A stretch of 64,000 nucleotides of DNA from Chitinophagaceae bacterium (GTDB taxonomy: Bacteria; Bacteroidota; Bacteroidia; Chitinophagales; Chitinophagaceae): the NCBI GenBank assembly GCA_947447465.1, contig CANFKE010000012.1, positions 28,537 through 92,536 on the forward strand. Reading direction: 5' to 3'. Numbering within the stretch: position 1 is the first letter of the stretch; every line of letters begins with the position of its first letter. The position numbers and the translations under genes are program-made. The notes under the pieces were generated by a model. That model was not told the DNA's origin and ran no database searches. It saw only the letters and a list, made by a program, of their open reading frames with translations. Positions 1 to 10,000 of the stretch are shown here, one piece after another.

Positions 1-1172
1 AACGTTATTTTGTTGCTCCGGGAAAGTTAAAATTAAGGGTAAAACTCACCGATCTGAATGATACCGGCAATGTAACTGTGTATAATGATAGCTTTGTTGT
101 AAAGCCGCAAAGTAATGGTCCATTTTATGGGGGGATAGAATTATTGGACACATCTTATGCCTCAGATATCAGAACCCCGTTCAGGAAACATGGTAAACAA
201 AACATACCACTCTGCGAAAGCTTTTTTGATACTTACAGGGATAAGTTGAATTATTATACTGAACTCTATCAGGTAGAAAAGGTGAGCAATACCGATATGC
301 CTTTGGTGCAGTCTGTATTTATCAGTAAAAAACAAGGAGAAGGTGTTTATGGCTCTTTGATGAAAATTGACACGATCGTGAATAAGGAATCTACCTATTT
401 CAGTGGTTCATTCGATATCAGCAATCTGCCATCAGGCAATTATTATCTGAATATTTCATTGGGCAATAAATTGCATCAGACAGTAACAAGCACCTCGTTG
501 TTCTTTCAGCGAATGAATACCAAACCGGTGACCAAAGAAGTGATCGCACAACGTGCCGCGGCAATTGACACCAGTCTGGAAGTAGTTAATGTACTGGATC
601 TTAATAAGACCTTTCTCAAAAAATATGATCTGCCGCAAATCACTGCAATACTTAAAATGTTATTGCCGGTAAGTGATGTAACATCGGCAAGAGCAATAGA
701 AGGTTTTTTGAAAAAGCCGGAAGAGTTGTACATGCGTTATTTTATCTACAATTACTTTCTGGCAATAGATAAAGATAGACCGGAGCATGCCTGGAAAGAA
801 TTTTCCGGCAGAGTGAAAGAAGCCAACAGACTATATACTGCACATGGTAAACCCGGATACGAAACAGAACGCGGCTTTATGTATCTGCGATACGGTGCAC
901 CCTCTGAGGTCATAACTTCAGTCAATGAATCAGGTGCCTTGCCATATGAGATCTGGCAATACAACAACCTTAAAGAAATGGGCGGAAAGGACATTGCCAA
1001 TGCGGTCATACTCTATTACAAGACCAGTCAGTCAGACATTGACTACCGTGTATTACATACCAATATAGGTGGAGAACTGCACAACTCAGGATGGCGTACA
1101 TTCTTATACACCAATGCAGACGGGGGCAATAATATGAATTCGAGGGCTGAACAATATATAGGCACTAAATAA
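1..1172 (+). CDS. GWxTD domain protein, C-terminal part (5' end outside window)
   Basis: The frame is open from the first bases of the window (base 3) to the stop at 1172, giving about 389 residues with no start, so the gene begins upstream. A GTG at 78 is internal and is not taken as the start. The last 130 residues contain a pattern typical of GWxTD domains, with GYETERG standing where GWxTDRG is usual, followed by FMYLRYGAPSEV and a YEIWQYN segment. GWxTD proteins are Bacteroidota/Acidobacteria proteins of unknown biochemical role, usually exported. The upstream part looks beta-rich. A strong bidirectional hairpin follows the stop. Family assignment is from motif recognition only. Confidence 0.8.
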   Translation, partial: RYFVAPGKLKLRVKLTDLNDTGNVTVYNDSFVVKPQSNGPFYGGIELLDTSYASDIRTPFRKHGKQNIPLCESFFDTYRDKLNYYTELYQVEKVSNTDMPLVQSVFISKKQGEGVYGSLMKIDTIVNKESTYFSGSFDISNLPSGNYYLNISLGNKLHQTVTSTSLFFQRMNTKPVTKEVIAQRAAAIDTSLEVVNVLDLNKTFLKKYDLPQITAILKMLLPVSDVTSARAIEGFLKKPEELYMRYFIYNYFLAIDKDRPEHAWKEFSGRVKEANRLYTAHGKPGYETERGFMYLRYGAPSEVITSVNESGALPYEIWQYNNLKEMGGKDIANAVILYYKTSQSDIDYRVLHTNIGGELHNSGWRTFLYTNADGGNNMNSRAEQYIGTK

Positions 1173-1201
1173 TAGCAACATTCATCCATTTTGATCCAAT
1201 A

Positions 1202-1237
1202 AATAAGGCCACCCAAAATATATTGGGTGGCCTTATT
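1202..1237. terminator. Bidirectional terminator between the GWxTD gene and hpd
   Basis: A perfect 15-bp inverted repeat (1202-1216 with 1223-1237) encloses a 6-nt loop. The stem core is GGCCACCC/GGGTGGCC and both flanks are A/T runs, so it can end transcription from both convergent genes. Confidence 0.9.
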
Positions 1238-1257
1238 TATTTATAGAATTCTGATTC

Positions 1258-2388
1258 TTATAGATTACCTCTCTTTGCTTGTTCCTTTTCTATAGATTCG
1301 AAAAGTGCCTTAAAATTACCTGCACCAAAACTCTGTGCTCCCTTTCTCTGAATAATTTCAAAGAAAAGGGTAGGGCGATCCTCTACCGGTTTAGTAAATA
1401 ATTGCAACAAATAACCTTCCTCATCGCAATCGACCAAAATACCCAATTCCTGTAAAGGAGCTATCTCCTCATCGATCTTACCCACACGATTGATCAGATC
1501 ATCGTAATAAGCTGCAGGCGGCGCATCCAAAAACTCAACACCACGCGATTTAAGATCACGAACGGTCTTTACAATATCATTAGTAGCGATAGCAATATGC
1601 TGTACTCCTTCACCTTCATAAAAATCCAGATACTCCTCTATCTGCGATTTTTTCTTACCCTCTGCCGGTTCATTGATAGGGAACTTTACATATCCATTAC
1701 CATTACTCATCACCTTACTCATCAGGGCAGAATATTCGGTATTGATCTGCTTATCATCGAATGATAAGATATTCACAAAACCCATTACATCTTCATACCA
1801 CTGAATAGTAGGATTCATACGATTCCAACCAACATTGCCTACACAATGGTCAACATACAACAAACCTGCATCGGCAGGTGCATAGCTGCTTTTCCACTCC
1901 TTATAACCCGGCATGAATATACCATTGTAGTTCTTGCGTTCTACAAATAAGTGAACAGTTTCTCCATAGGTATAGATTCCACTCATCCTTACCTCGCCAT
2001 GCTCATCCTTCAAAGTAGTAGGCTCCATATATACCTTACCTCCGCGAGAAGTAGTTTCTTCGAATGCCTTGTAAGCATCATCTACCCAAAGAGCCAATAT
2101 CTTTACACCATCGCCATGTTTAGCGATATGTTCCGTAATAGGATTAGCTGAGTTAAGCGGTGTAGTGAGCACCAAACGGATCTTACCTTGTTGTAATACA
2201 TATGAAGCACGGTCGCGAACACCGGTTTCAGGACCGGCATAAGCGAGTGATTGAAAACCAAAAGCTGTTTTATAGTAATGAGCAGCCTGTTTTGCATTAC
2301 CCACGTAAAATTCAATATGATCGGTACCATTGATCGGCAAAAAGTCTTTTGCCTCTTTCATTTTCTGGCTAACTGTTTGTGCTTGCAT
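1258..2388 (-). CDS. hpd: 4-hydroxyphenylpyruvate dioxygenase
   Basis: Converts 4-hydroxyphenylpyruvate to homogentisate, the second step of tyrosine catabolism, as a cytosolic non-haem Fe(II) enzyme. The 376-residue length is normal. Two vicinal-oxygen-chelate (glyoxalase-like) halves are visible. The expected iron ligands are the His of YVDHCVGNV near residue 181, the His of QHIAIATND near 262 and the Glu of LFFEIIQRKG near 342. The C-terminus carries the family pattern FGAGNFKALFESIE. The start is the ATG at 2388. The gene lies 147 bp downstream of hmgA on the same strand, which suggests co-transcription of successive pathway steps. Confidence 0.96.
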   Translation of the reverse strand: MQAQTVSQKMKEAKDFLPINGTDHIEFYVGNAKQAAHYYKTAFGFQSLAYAGPETGVRDRASYVLQQGKIRLVLTTPLNSANPITEHIAKHGDGVKILALWVDDAYKAFEETTSRGGKVYMEPTTLKDEHGEVRMSGIYTYGETVHLFVERKNYNGIFMPGYKEWKSSYAPADAGLLYVDHCVGNVGWNRMNPTIQWYEDVMGFVNILSFDDKQINTEYSALMSKVMSNGNGYVKFPINEPAEGKKKSQIEEYLDFYEGEGVQHIAIATNDIVKTVRDLKSRGVEFLDAPPAAYYDDLINRVGKIDEEIAPLQELGILVDCDEEGYLLQLFTKPVEDRPTLFFEIIQRKGAQSFGAGNFKALFESIEKEQAKRGNL

Positions 2389-2535
2389 TTATTATTGATT
2401 TTTAATTAGTTGAATTAATATATTTCATCTAGAATCAGAAACTGACCGATAATTAATTGCTCCACATAGCCATGGCCGATGTTCTCAGTAAGGCCTTTAA
2501 TAACCCAAGATCATTCGTATTCATATATTATAACT

Positions 2536-3696
2536 TTATTCTACCCAACTTGAGATATATCTGTCATCTTCTATACCCACAGCATCAACAGACATTTTTA
2601 GCGGGTGGAACGTATCGACCATTACTGCTAGTTCTTTAGTTTCTTTGGCACCGATACTTTTTTCTACAGTTCCCGGATGAGGACCATGAGGGATACCAGC
2701 AGGATGTAATGTGATCATTCCGCGTTCCACATGCTTTCTGCTCATAAAGTCGCCATCAACATAATAGAGCACTTCATCACTATCAATGTTACTATGATTG
2801 TATGGAGCAGGTATAGCCTGAGGATGATAGTCGTATAAACGTGGTACAAATGAGCAGATCACAAAATTGTGTGCATCAAATGTCTGGTGAACCGGCGGTG
2901 GCTGGTGAACACGACCTGTGATAGGTTCAAAATCATGAATACTTACAATGTAAGGATATTCACATCCATCCCATCCAACTACATCAAAAGGATGCGTGCC
3001 ATACCAGATGGGATACAATAAACCCTTCTTTTTGACCTGAATAAGAAATTCACCTTTTTGATCGATCGCCTGAAGGTTCTCAGGTTTACGAATATCTCTT
3101 TCACATATTGGCGAATGTTCGAGAAGCTGACCGTATTTACTCAGATATCGCTTCGGAAAAGTGATGGGACTGAAAGACTCAACAATAAAAAGCCTGTTAT
3201 CTTGAGTATCAAACTTGATCTGATAAATAGTGCCTCTTGGAACGACAACATAATCGCCATAGCCAAAGGTGAGTTGACCATACTGAGTAGTAAGTGTACC
3301 GGTACCTTCATGTACAAATATTACTTCATCGGTATCCGCATTTTTATAAAATACATTTTCTGTTAACCCTTTTTGAGGAGCTGCCAATGTTATATGCACA
3401 TCGTTATTGAACAATACAACTTTTCTGCTCTTGAGATAATCAGCTTCAGGTTTGATGTTAAAACCTGTGAAGCTGCGATGTTTAAGTATATTATCAGTGG
3501 CTGCTTTGGGAGAAACATCTACAGGCTCTTCGGCGCGAATGATACCTGTAGGGGCATGTAAGTGATAAAGCAAAGAATAATTGGAGGAAAAACCTTCTGT
3601 ACTGAATAATTGTTCAGCATATAAAGTACCATCAGGCTTACGAAATTGCGTGTGCCTTTTATGCGGTATGACCCCCAGAGAGTGGTAATGTGGCAT
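2536..3696 (-). CDS. hmgA: Homogentisate 1,2-dioxygenase
   Basis: Opens the aromatic ring of homogentisate to give maleylacetoacetate, the step after HPPD. The 386-residue protein is a cupin-type Fe(II) enzyme. It begins MPHYHSLGVIPHKRHTQFRK. The C-terminal cupin contains HVERGMITLHPAGIPHGPHPG, with the His and Glu residues expected for metal binding. The length matches the shorter bacterial form rather than the roughly 440-residue animal enzyme. A possible -7 element reading TATTTTTG on this strand lies at 3713-3720. It would leave a very short leader and has no good -33 partner, so it is weak. hpd follows on the same strand. Confidence 0.95.
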   Translation of the reverse strand: MPHYHSLGVIPHKRHTQFRKPDGTLYAEQLFSTEGFSSNYSLLYHLHAPTGIIRAEEPVDVSPKAATDNILKHRSFTGFNIKPEADYLKSRKVVLFNNDVHITLAAPQKGLTENVFYKNADTDEVIFVHEGTGTLTTQYGQLTFGYGDYVVVPRGTIYQIKFDTQDNRLFIVESFSPITFPKRYLSKYGQLLEHSPICERDIRKPENLQAIDQKGEFLIQVKKKGLLYPIWYGTHPFDVVGWDGCEYPYIVSIHDFEPITGRVHQPPPVHQTFDAHNFVICSFVPRLYDYHPQAIPAPYNHSNIDSDEVLYYVDGDFMSRKHVERGMITLHPAGIPHGPHPGTVEKSIGAKETKELAVMVDTFHPLKMSVDAVGIEDDRYISSWVE

Positions 3697-3851
3697 TAGA
3701 ATATTGTTTGTTCAAAAATAGCATTTTTCTTTTTCTTTTATCTGTACAACTTGAGGCTCATTATATGAACCACGTGTGACAGGATTCTACTGCCAAATTG
3801 AAACATTAATCTAAAATTAATAAAATTAAGCTATTAACAAATCATTAAACC

Positions 3852-3881
3852 GTTCATGAACTTTTTCGACCGTTCATGAAC
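3852..3881. promoter_or_regulatory. Twin palindromic operator candidate (GTTCATGAAC x2)
   Basis: The perfect 10-bp palindrome GTTCATGAAC occurs at 3852-3861 and again at 3872-3881, exactly 20 bp apart, within a repeated CCGTTCATGAACTTT context. Twenty base pairs is close to two helical turns, so dimers bound at both sites would face the same side. The second copy ends 4 bp before the proposed -33 element, a position usual for activator sites. The regulator is unknown. Confidence 0.55.
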
Positions 3882-3885
3882 TTTA

Positions 3886-3918
3886 TTTGCAGAGCGGGAG
3901 TCTAATGACATAAATTTG
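3886..3918 (+). promoter_or_regulatory. Bacteroidota-type promoter of the giant surface-protein gene
   Basis: TTTG at 3886-3889 is followed after 21 nt by TAAATTTG at 3911-3918. This matches the -33 TTTG / -7 TAnnTTTG form used by the Bacteroidota primary sigma factor. Transcription would start near 3925, leaving about 160 nt of leader. Confidence 0.6.
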
Positions 3919-4084
3919 TAGTGGTTAAGACCGTTTCAAAATATAATATTATTTTCTATTTAAATAATAATGTAGAGGATGGTCGATATCAAATTTATAG
4001 GCGTGGATTTTATAGAATAAATTCTACCGGCAAATGATGGGATACTATTATTTGTACTGTTCATAAAAACTAAGCTTCTCTCAC

Positions 4085-7000
4085 ATGAAAACAAATATGC
4101 TGGAAAGGTCGAAAATAATTGTAACATTAATACTTGCGCTGATATTTACATTCGGGGCACAGGCTCAATATACCTGGGCGCCTGTATCGGGTGCTGCATT
4201 TAGTAGCGGAGGTTGTTGGGGAGGAGTTGCTCCAGCGGCAACAACAGTAGCTCAATTTTCCACGAACCCAACTACAAGTCCAACTGTCACAACAAATGCA
4301 GGAACTGCTGCAGCTGTGTATGTTCTTTCCTCCAGAACCACTTCTCTTTCACTTTCCGGTACTTCACTTGCACTATCGGGAGCTACTATATCATCAACTA
4401 GTGGTGTAGTTCTGGCTCATTTTGGAACAGACATACTGAACATAGCTTGCCCTATCAGTCAGGGTTCAGCCAAAGCATATCTGACAGCAGGTAGTAGTTC
4501 CAGTCTAACACCCGGAAGTGCTATAAGTATTACGGGTATTATTTCTGGAAGTGGTGGGGCTAGTTTTCAAGGAGGAGGAACATGGAACGGATCAACCGGT
4601 GTATGTGGAGGCGTGTTAAGATTGGGTGCAGCAAATACATTTACAGGAACATTAGCAGTAGGATCTGTAAGTAGTGGCATACTTGAATTAGGAATTGTTA
4701 CAGGAGTTGCATCAGCTTCTGTAAATATCAATGCTTATAGCCAACTTTATTTTCCTGTTGGAGGTACTTTTTCAACTGTGCCACTTACTATAAACGGAAT
4801 AGGAAATAATGCCGCAACACCATATGGCAGGGGGGCAATAAGAGTTGGTGCTGTTTTGCCGATCTGGGGTGGTGCGGTAACCCTAGCCTCTAATTCGGTG
4901 ATATCTGTTGCCAACGGAGGCACACTCACATTAAGTGGAGCGGTGTCAGGTCCGGGGCAGTTGATCAAAGAAGGTACAGGAAGTCTTGTACTTTCAGGCA
5001 CTACCAATCTGAGTTTTGCGGGTGGAATTCTTTTATCTGAGGGAAGTATCAGTATTACCAGAAATGGATCTATTACGGCACCATTTCCTATATCATTGTT
5101 TCAGATTAACGGGAACAGTGTTACATTAACTTTAGGAAATAGTACGGCTCAAACAATTAGCAGTTTATCAAGTAATTTTTCAAATACGTCAGGTACTATT
5201 ACTCAAGTGCTGGCCATGGGAACCAACTGTTCCCTTACAATCAATCAGTCTGGCAATACTACTTTTGGTTATGGAGCAACTACATCATTGAGTAGTATAA
5301 TTACTGGCACCGGCACATCGTCAATAATTAAAACAGGAGCGGGCTCTCTCACTTTTAACGGATGGCCGCATACATTCACCGGAGGAATAACCATATCAGG
5401 CGGATCAATTATTCTTGCTCCAAGTACTACAATTACCACAGCAAATGCAATATCATTATCTGGAGGCACTTTAGCAACAACAGGAATAGGAGCTAGTGCA
5501 ATCTGTAGTTTAGGAGTACTTAATAATGTTGCTGCATCAACAATTGCATTAGATGCAACGCAAGTACATACATTACGTTTTACCAGTCTGAATACCAATA
5601 CAGGAACAATAACAATAACCGGCTGGCAGGGTGCATTTGATGGTACATCAGGAACAAAAGGAAAAATATTTGTCGGAACGTCAGCTACCTTGACAGGTAC
5701 TCAACTCAATCAGTTCCAGTTTCAGGATGGATCAGGCAATATTATTCCAGCTACCCAAATAACAGGAGGTGAACTTGTACCTAAAATCTCTATTAACATA
5801 GTTGCGTCATCGTATGGCCCGTTCTACAATAATATTGATAATACAATCTCTGTATCATATACTACATCTACTACCTTTTTCACTGGTAATTTCAGAGTGC
5901 AACTATCTAACAGTACAGGAATTTTTACCAATACAACATCAAATATCATTGGAACAGGCGCATGGTCCTCTAGCGGAACAATAGTTGCGACCATCAGCTC
6001 CGGAACCACTGTAGGGCCCGGTTATAGAGTCAGAATACTGAGTACAACACCTTATGTAATCGCATCTGCAGATAATAATTCTAATATTTCTATTGCACTG
6101 CCGGTGCCAATAATAACGTCTTTAAGTGCTTATAAAAGTGTAGTGCCTGGAAATACCATTACTATCAATGGGAATAATTTCAATAGTACTCCATCTAATA
6201 ATGTTGTCTATTTCGGTGCTGTCAAAGGAAATGTCGTGAATGGAAGTACAACTACTCTAAGTGTTACTGTACCGTTTGGAGCCACTTACAGCCAATTGAC
6301 TGCTTATGATACGATAACGAAATTCTCGGGCAGTTCAAATATTCAATTTTTGCCTGCGTTCGATGCCAGCTACTTCGTTGCTGATACAATAAAGTTTCAG
6401 CCTCGTTATGATTATGCCACAGGCAATAATCCTGTGATTGCTGCAATTGGCGACCTTGACGGTGATGGTTTACCTGATATGGTCGCGTTGAATAAAAGTT
6501 CCGCAACTATCAAAATTCTCCAAAATCAAGGATCCGGCGCCTATGGGTTTACAATAGGTAGTCCCGTAACGTTACAAGGTAGTGGCCCCTTAAATGTCAA
6601 AATTGCCGATATTGATGGCGATGGCAGAAATGACATCATTGTTTCTGGAGGTAGCGGATCTGCTACTGTTCAAATTTTTAGAAATACTACTAATTTTCAA
6701 GCCGCTTCAACACCAAGAACATTAAGCTTTGCTGCCCGAATAGACATTTCACTATCTGGATATACGATTTCTGCAGGAGTTTTGAGCATCGCAGACTTTG
6801 ATGGAGATGGAAAATCAGACATAGCGGTAGCATGTTACGACTACACTGCAAGTACAGGCAAACTCATCATCCTAAAAAATGGCAATAGCCCGGGTGCGGT
6901 CAATACATTTACCATTTCCAGTTATAATGCAGGTACAGTATATCATGCTACATCAAGTGCAATAGCCATTGGTGATTTTAACGGAGATATGCTGCCGGAT

Positions 7001-10000
7001 ATTGCTGTAACAAATATGATAGAAGCACCTGTAGCCGCATCAATATCTGTTTTTAAAAATACATCGACTCCTAATGCTGTATCATTTGCTACAGCCGTTA
7101 ATGTACCCACCGGTCAATATCTGGTAGATATTGTTGCAACTGATGTAGATGGAGATAATAAACAGGACCTTATTGTATCAGAGGCATTAGATAATACAAT
7201 ATCATTGTACAGAAATATTACAGCCTCTACAACATCAACATTATCATTTGCGGGACAACAGCTCATCTCTACGAGTAGTGTATCTAATACACCCGCCGGA
7301 CTGGCAATAGGTGATCTGGATGCGGATGGTAAACCTGACCTAGCAGCGGTTAATTTCGTTACAACAGGAAGTGTTTCAATATTTAAAAATACATCAACAG
7401 CAGGAAGCCCGTCATTTTACAACACAACAAACTTACCTGCCGCTCGCTACCCAACGGGTATAAATATAGGAGATATAGATAAAGATGGTTATCCTGATCT
7501 TATAGTTGGTAATACCTCTTTTGATACCACATATACCGGTACAACAGTATCAGTATTCAGAAATACTCCTTTGCCTAAAATTGGCACTATCTCCTCTGCC
7601 GCTGATTCTATTTGTCCGGGATCAGTAACTACATTAAGTTATTCATTAACACTTCCCACAGGTGAAACCGGTGCATGGAGTAGTAGTAATACTTCAGTGG
7701 CTACGGTGAGTAATACCGGTGTTGTTTACTCAATTTCAGCAGGAACAACAGATATTAGTTATACTGTAACAGTAACCCGAGGTAATATATCCAGAAGTGT
7801 GATCAGAACAATTGTTGTAAAACCATTACCAACAGTAAACATCAGCGGATACCGAGGTGTATGTCAGGGAGTAACTACCACGTTATCAGGTTCACCAACA
7901 GGAGGCAACTGGAGTAATAGTAATGCTATAACAACAGTTAGCGCATCAGGTGCTGTGACCGGAGTGGGTTCATCAGGAACAGATATTATTTCATATACTT
8001 ATACATCACCTATTACGGGTTGTACTAATGCAGATACTCAGGCTATGCCAATATTATTCTCACCAAATGTAGGAACTATAGCAGGAGCAGATAGCGTATG
8101 TCCCGGCGGAGTAATAACCTTATCAACTTCAGGTGATATCGGTGGCAAGTGGTATTCGAATAATATTTTATTCGCTTCAGTTGACTCCTTATCCGGTGTT
8201 GTAACGGGGCAAAATAGCGGAACACCAACTATCAACTACAGAATAACTAATGGGTGCGGAGTATTCAATACTTACAAATTGATACAAGTACAACAATTGC
8301 CTGACCCGGGAGTAATATCCGGGGCTTCCACTGTTTGTGCCGGTTCAGGAATAAGTTTATCGAATAGTGTCTCCGGAGGGGTATGGTCTAGTAGTAATAC
8401 ATCACTAGCTACCGTTAATTCTTCCGGATATGTTACAGCAATAAATTCCGGCGCACCAATAATTACTTTCACTGCAAGTAATTATTGCGGATCTTCCACT
8501 ACAACAAAATCCATTACCATCAACACAGTTCCAGCTACGCCATCTGCAATATCAGGAACATCTACTATTTGTAAAGGTTCAACAACAACACTAAGTAGTG
8601 CAACTACAGGAGGATCATGGACCTCAAGTGATATTACGTTAGCAACTGTTACACCTACTACCGGAATAGTATCCGGCATTATTGCCGGCACACCGGTAAT
8701 TTCATATACTACATCAAATACTTGCGGTGCTTCGGCTCCTGCTATGGTCACAGTAACAGTATTGAACTTACCTGACGCTAATATATCATCTGCAATAGTC
8801 CCTTGTGATGGATATTCATCAAATATTGTATTTTCAGGAACTCCAAATGACATTATTAGTTATAATGTTGATGGAGGTGCCAATATAGATGGCACACTTA
8901 TAGGCGGATCTTATACACTCTCAACAGGGATCATCACATCTTCACACACTTATGCATTACATACAGTAAGAAATGTCGCTTGTGCTATATTGAAAGATAC
9001 GAGTATAATACTGATACCTCAACAAATGACATGGCTAGGTGGAGCTGCAGGTGCTGAAACAAGCTGGACAAATGTAAGTAACTGGTCATGCGGTAGTGTG
9101 CCATTGGTAACAGACAATGTGATCATACCTAATGTGACCTATGTTCCGGCTATATCCTCAACAGTATATAGCAAAGACCTTACTATCGCTCCGCTGGCTA
9201 AAATAACAATGAATACCGGCGGAGAAATAAACATAAAAGGAAACATAAGTAATAACGGTGCTATAACAGGATCCGGCAGAGTAAAACTATCAGGAAGTGC
9301 AAATCAAAAAATATCCGGGAAAGGCTCTATTGATAATCTCGAACTTAATAACAGTTCGGGTGCTACAATTGATTCTGCTGCACATTTGATCATCAATAAA
9401 GCATTATTCATATCATCAGGAACGCTTAATACTAATGACAGTCTTGAATTAGCCTCTACAGACTCTCAATCAACAGCTCGCATTGCGACACTACCTGCTT
9501 CAGGCGCAATGATTTCGGGCAAGGTAAAAGTAGATCAGTATGTAGTTGGTGGATATCGCAGATTCCGTTTTGTGAGTCATCCATTTGCAGATACTATTTC
9601 ACTCAGTCAACTACAAACATACATAGATATTACAGGAGTTGGTGGGGCTGCTAATGGCTTTAGAACAACTGCATCAAATGCTCCTTCTGCATTCAGACTA
9701 GATCCGATGACATCAAATTCATCAATTGGTTATGATCCGGGATGGAAAGCATTTACCAAGATCAATAGCAGTGCTGCTGACACTAATACATTCCATCCTG
9801 GTCAGGGTCTGAGAATATTCTTCAGGGGAATAAAAGGTGAAGGTTTGGGTTATGGTGGATCAACAGGTGGATATGCCCCTTCTCCTGCAACCTTTAAAAT
9901 GATAGGCCATGTAAATCAGGGACCTGTAACATTGCATTTAAGAAAAGGAATAACTGATCCGGTAAATCAGGAATTCAATATGGTGGGTAATCCATATCCT

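Larger units (their letters stand above)
3697..4084. other. Divergent intergenic region (388 bp)
   Basis: Separates hmgA (leftward) from the giant surface-protein gene (rightward). It holds twin palindromes (3852-3881), a good Bacteroidota-type promoter (3886-3918) reading right, and an AT-rich leader of about 160 nt before the ATG at 4085. No ORF is supported here. Confidence 0.7.

Noticed and set aside
7660..8760. CRISPR-like short repeats
   Set aside because: The repeats are in-frame coding for Ig-like modules (GGxWSSSN) and vary as protein repeats do; no constant spacer length.
8482..8853. 123-codon minus-strand ORF inside the 2285-residue gene
   Set aside because: Mirror of the Ser/Thr-rich repeats; Val/Pro/Asp-rich composition is the expected antisense of such repeats.
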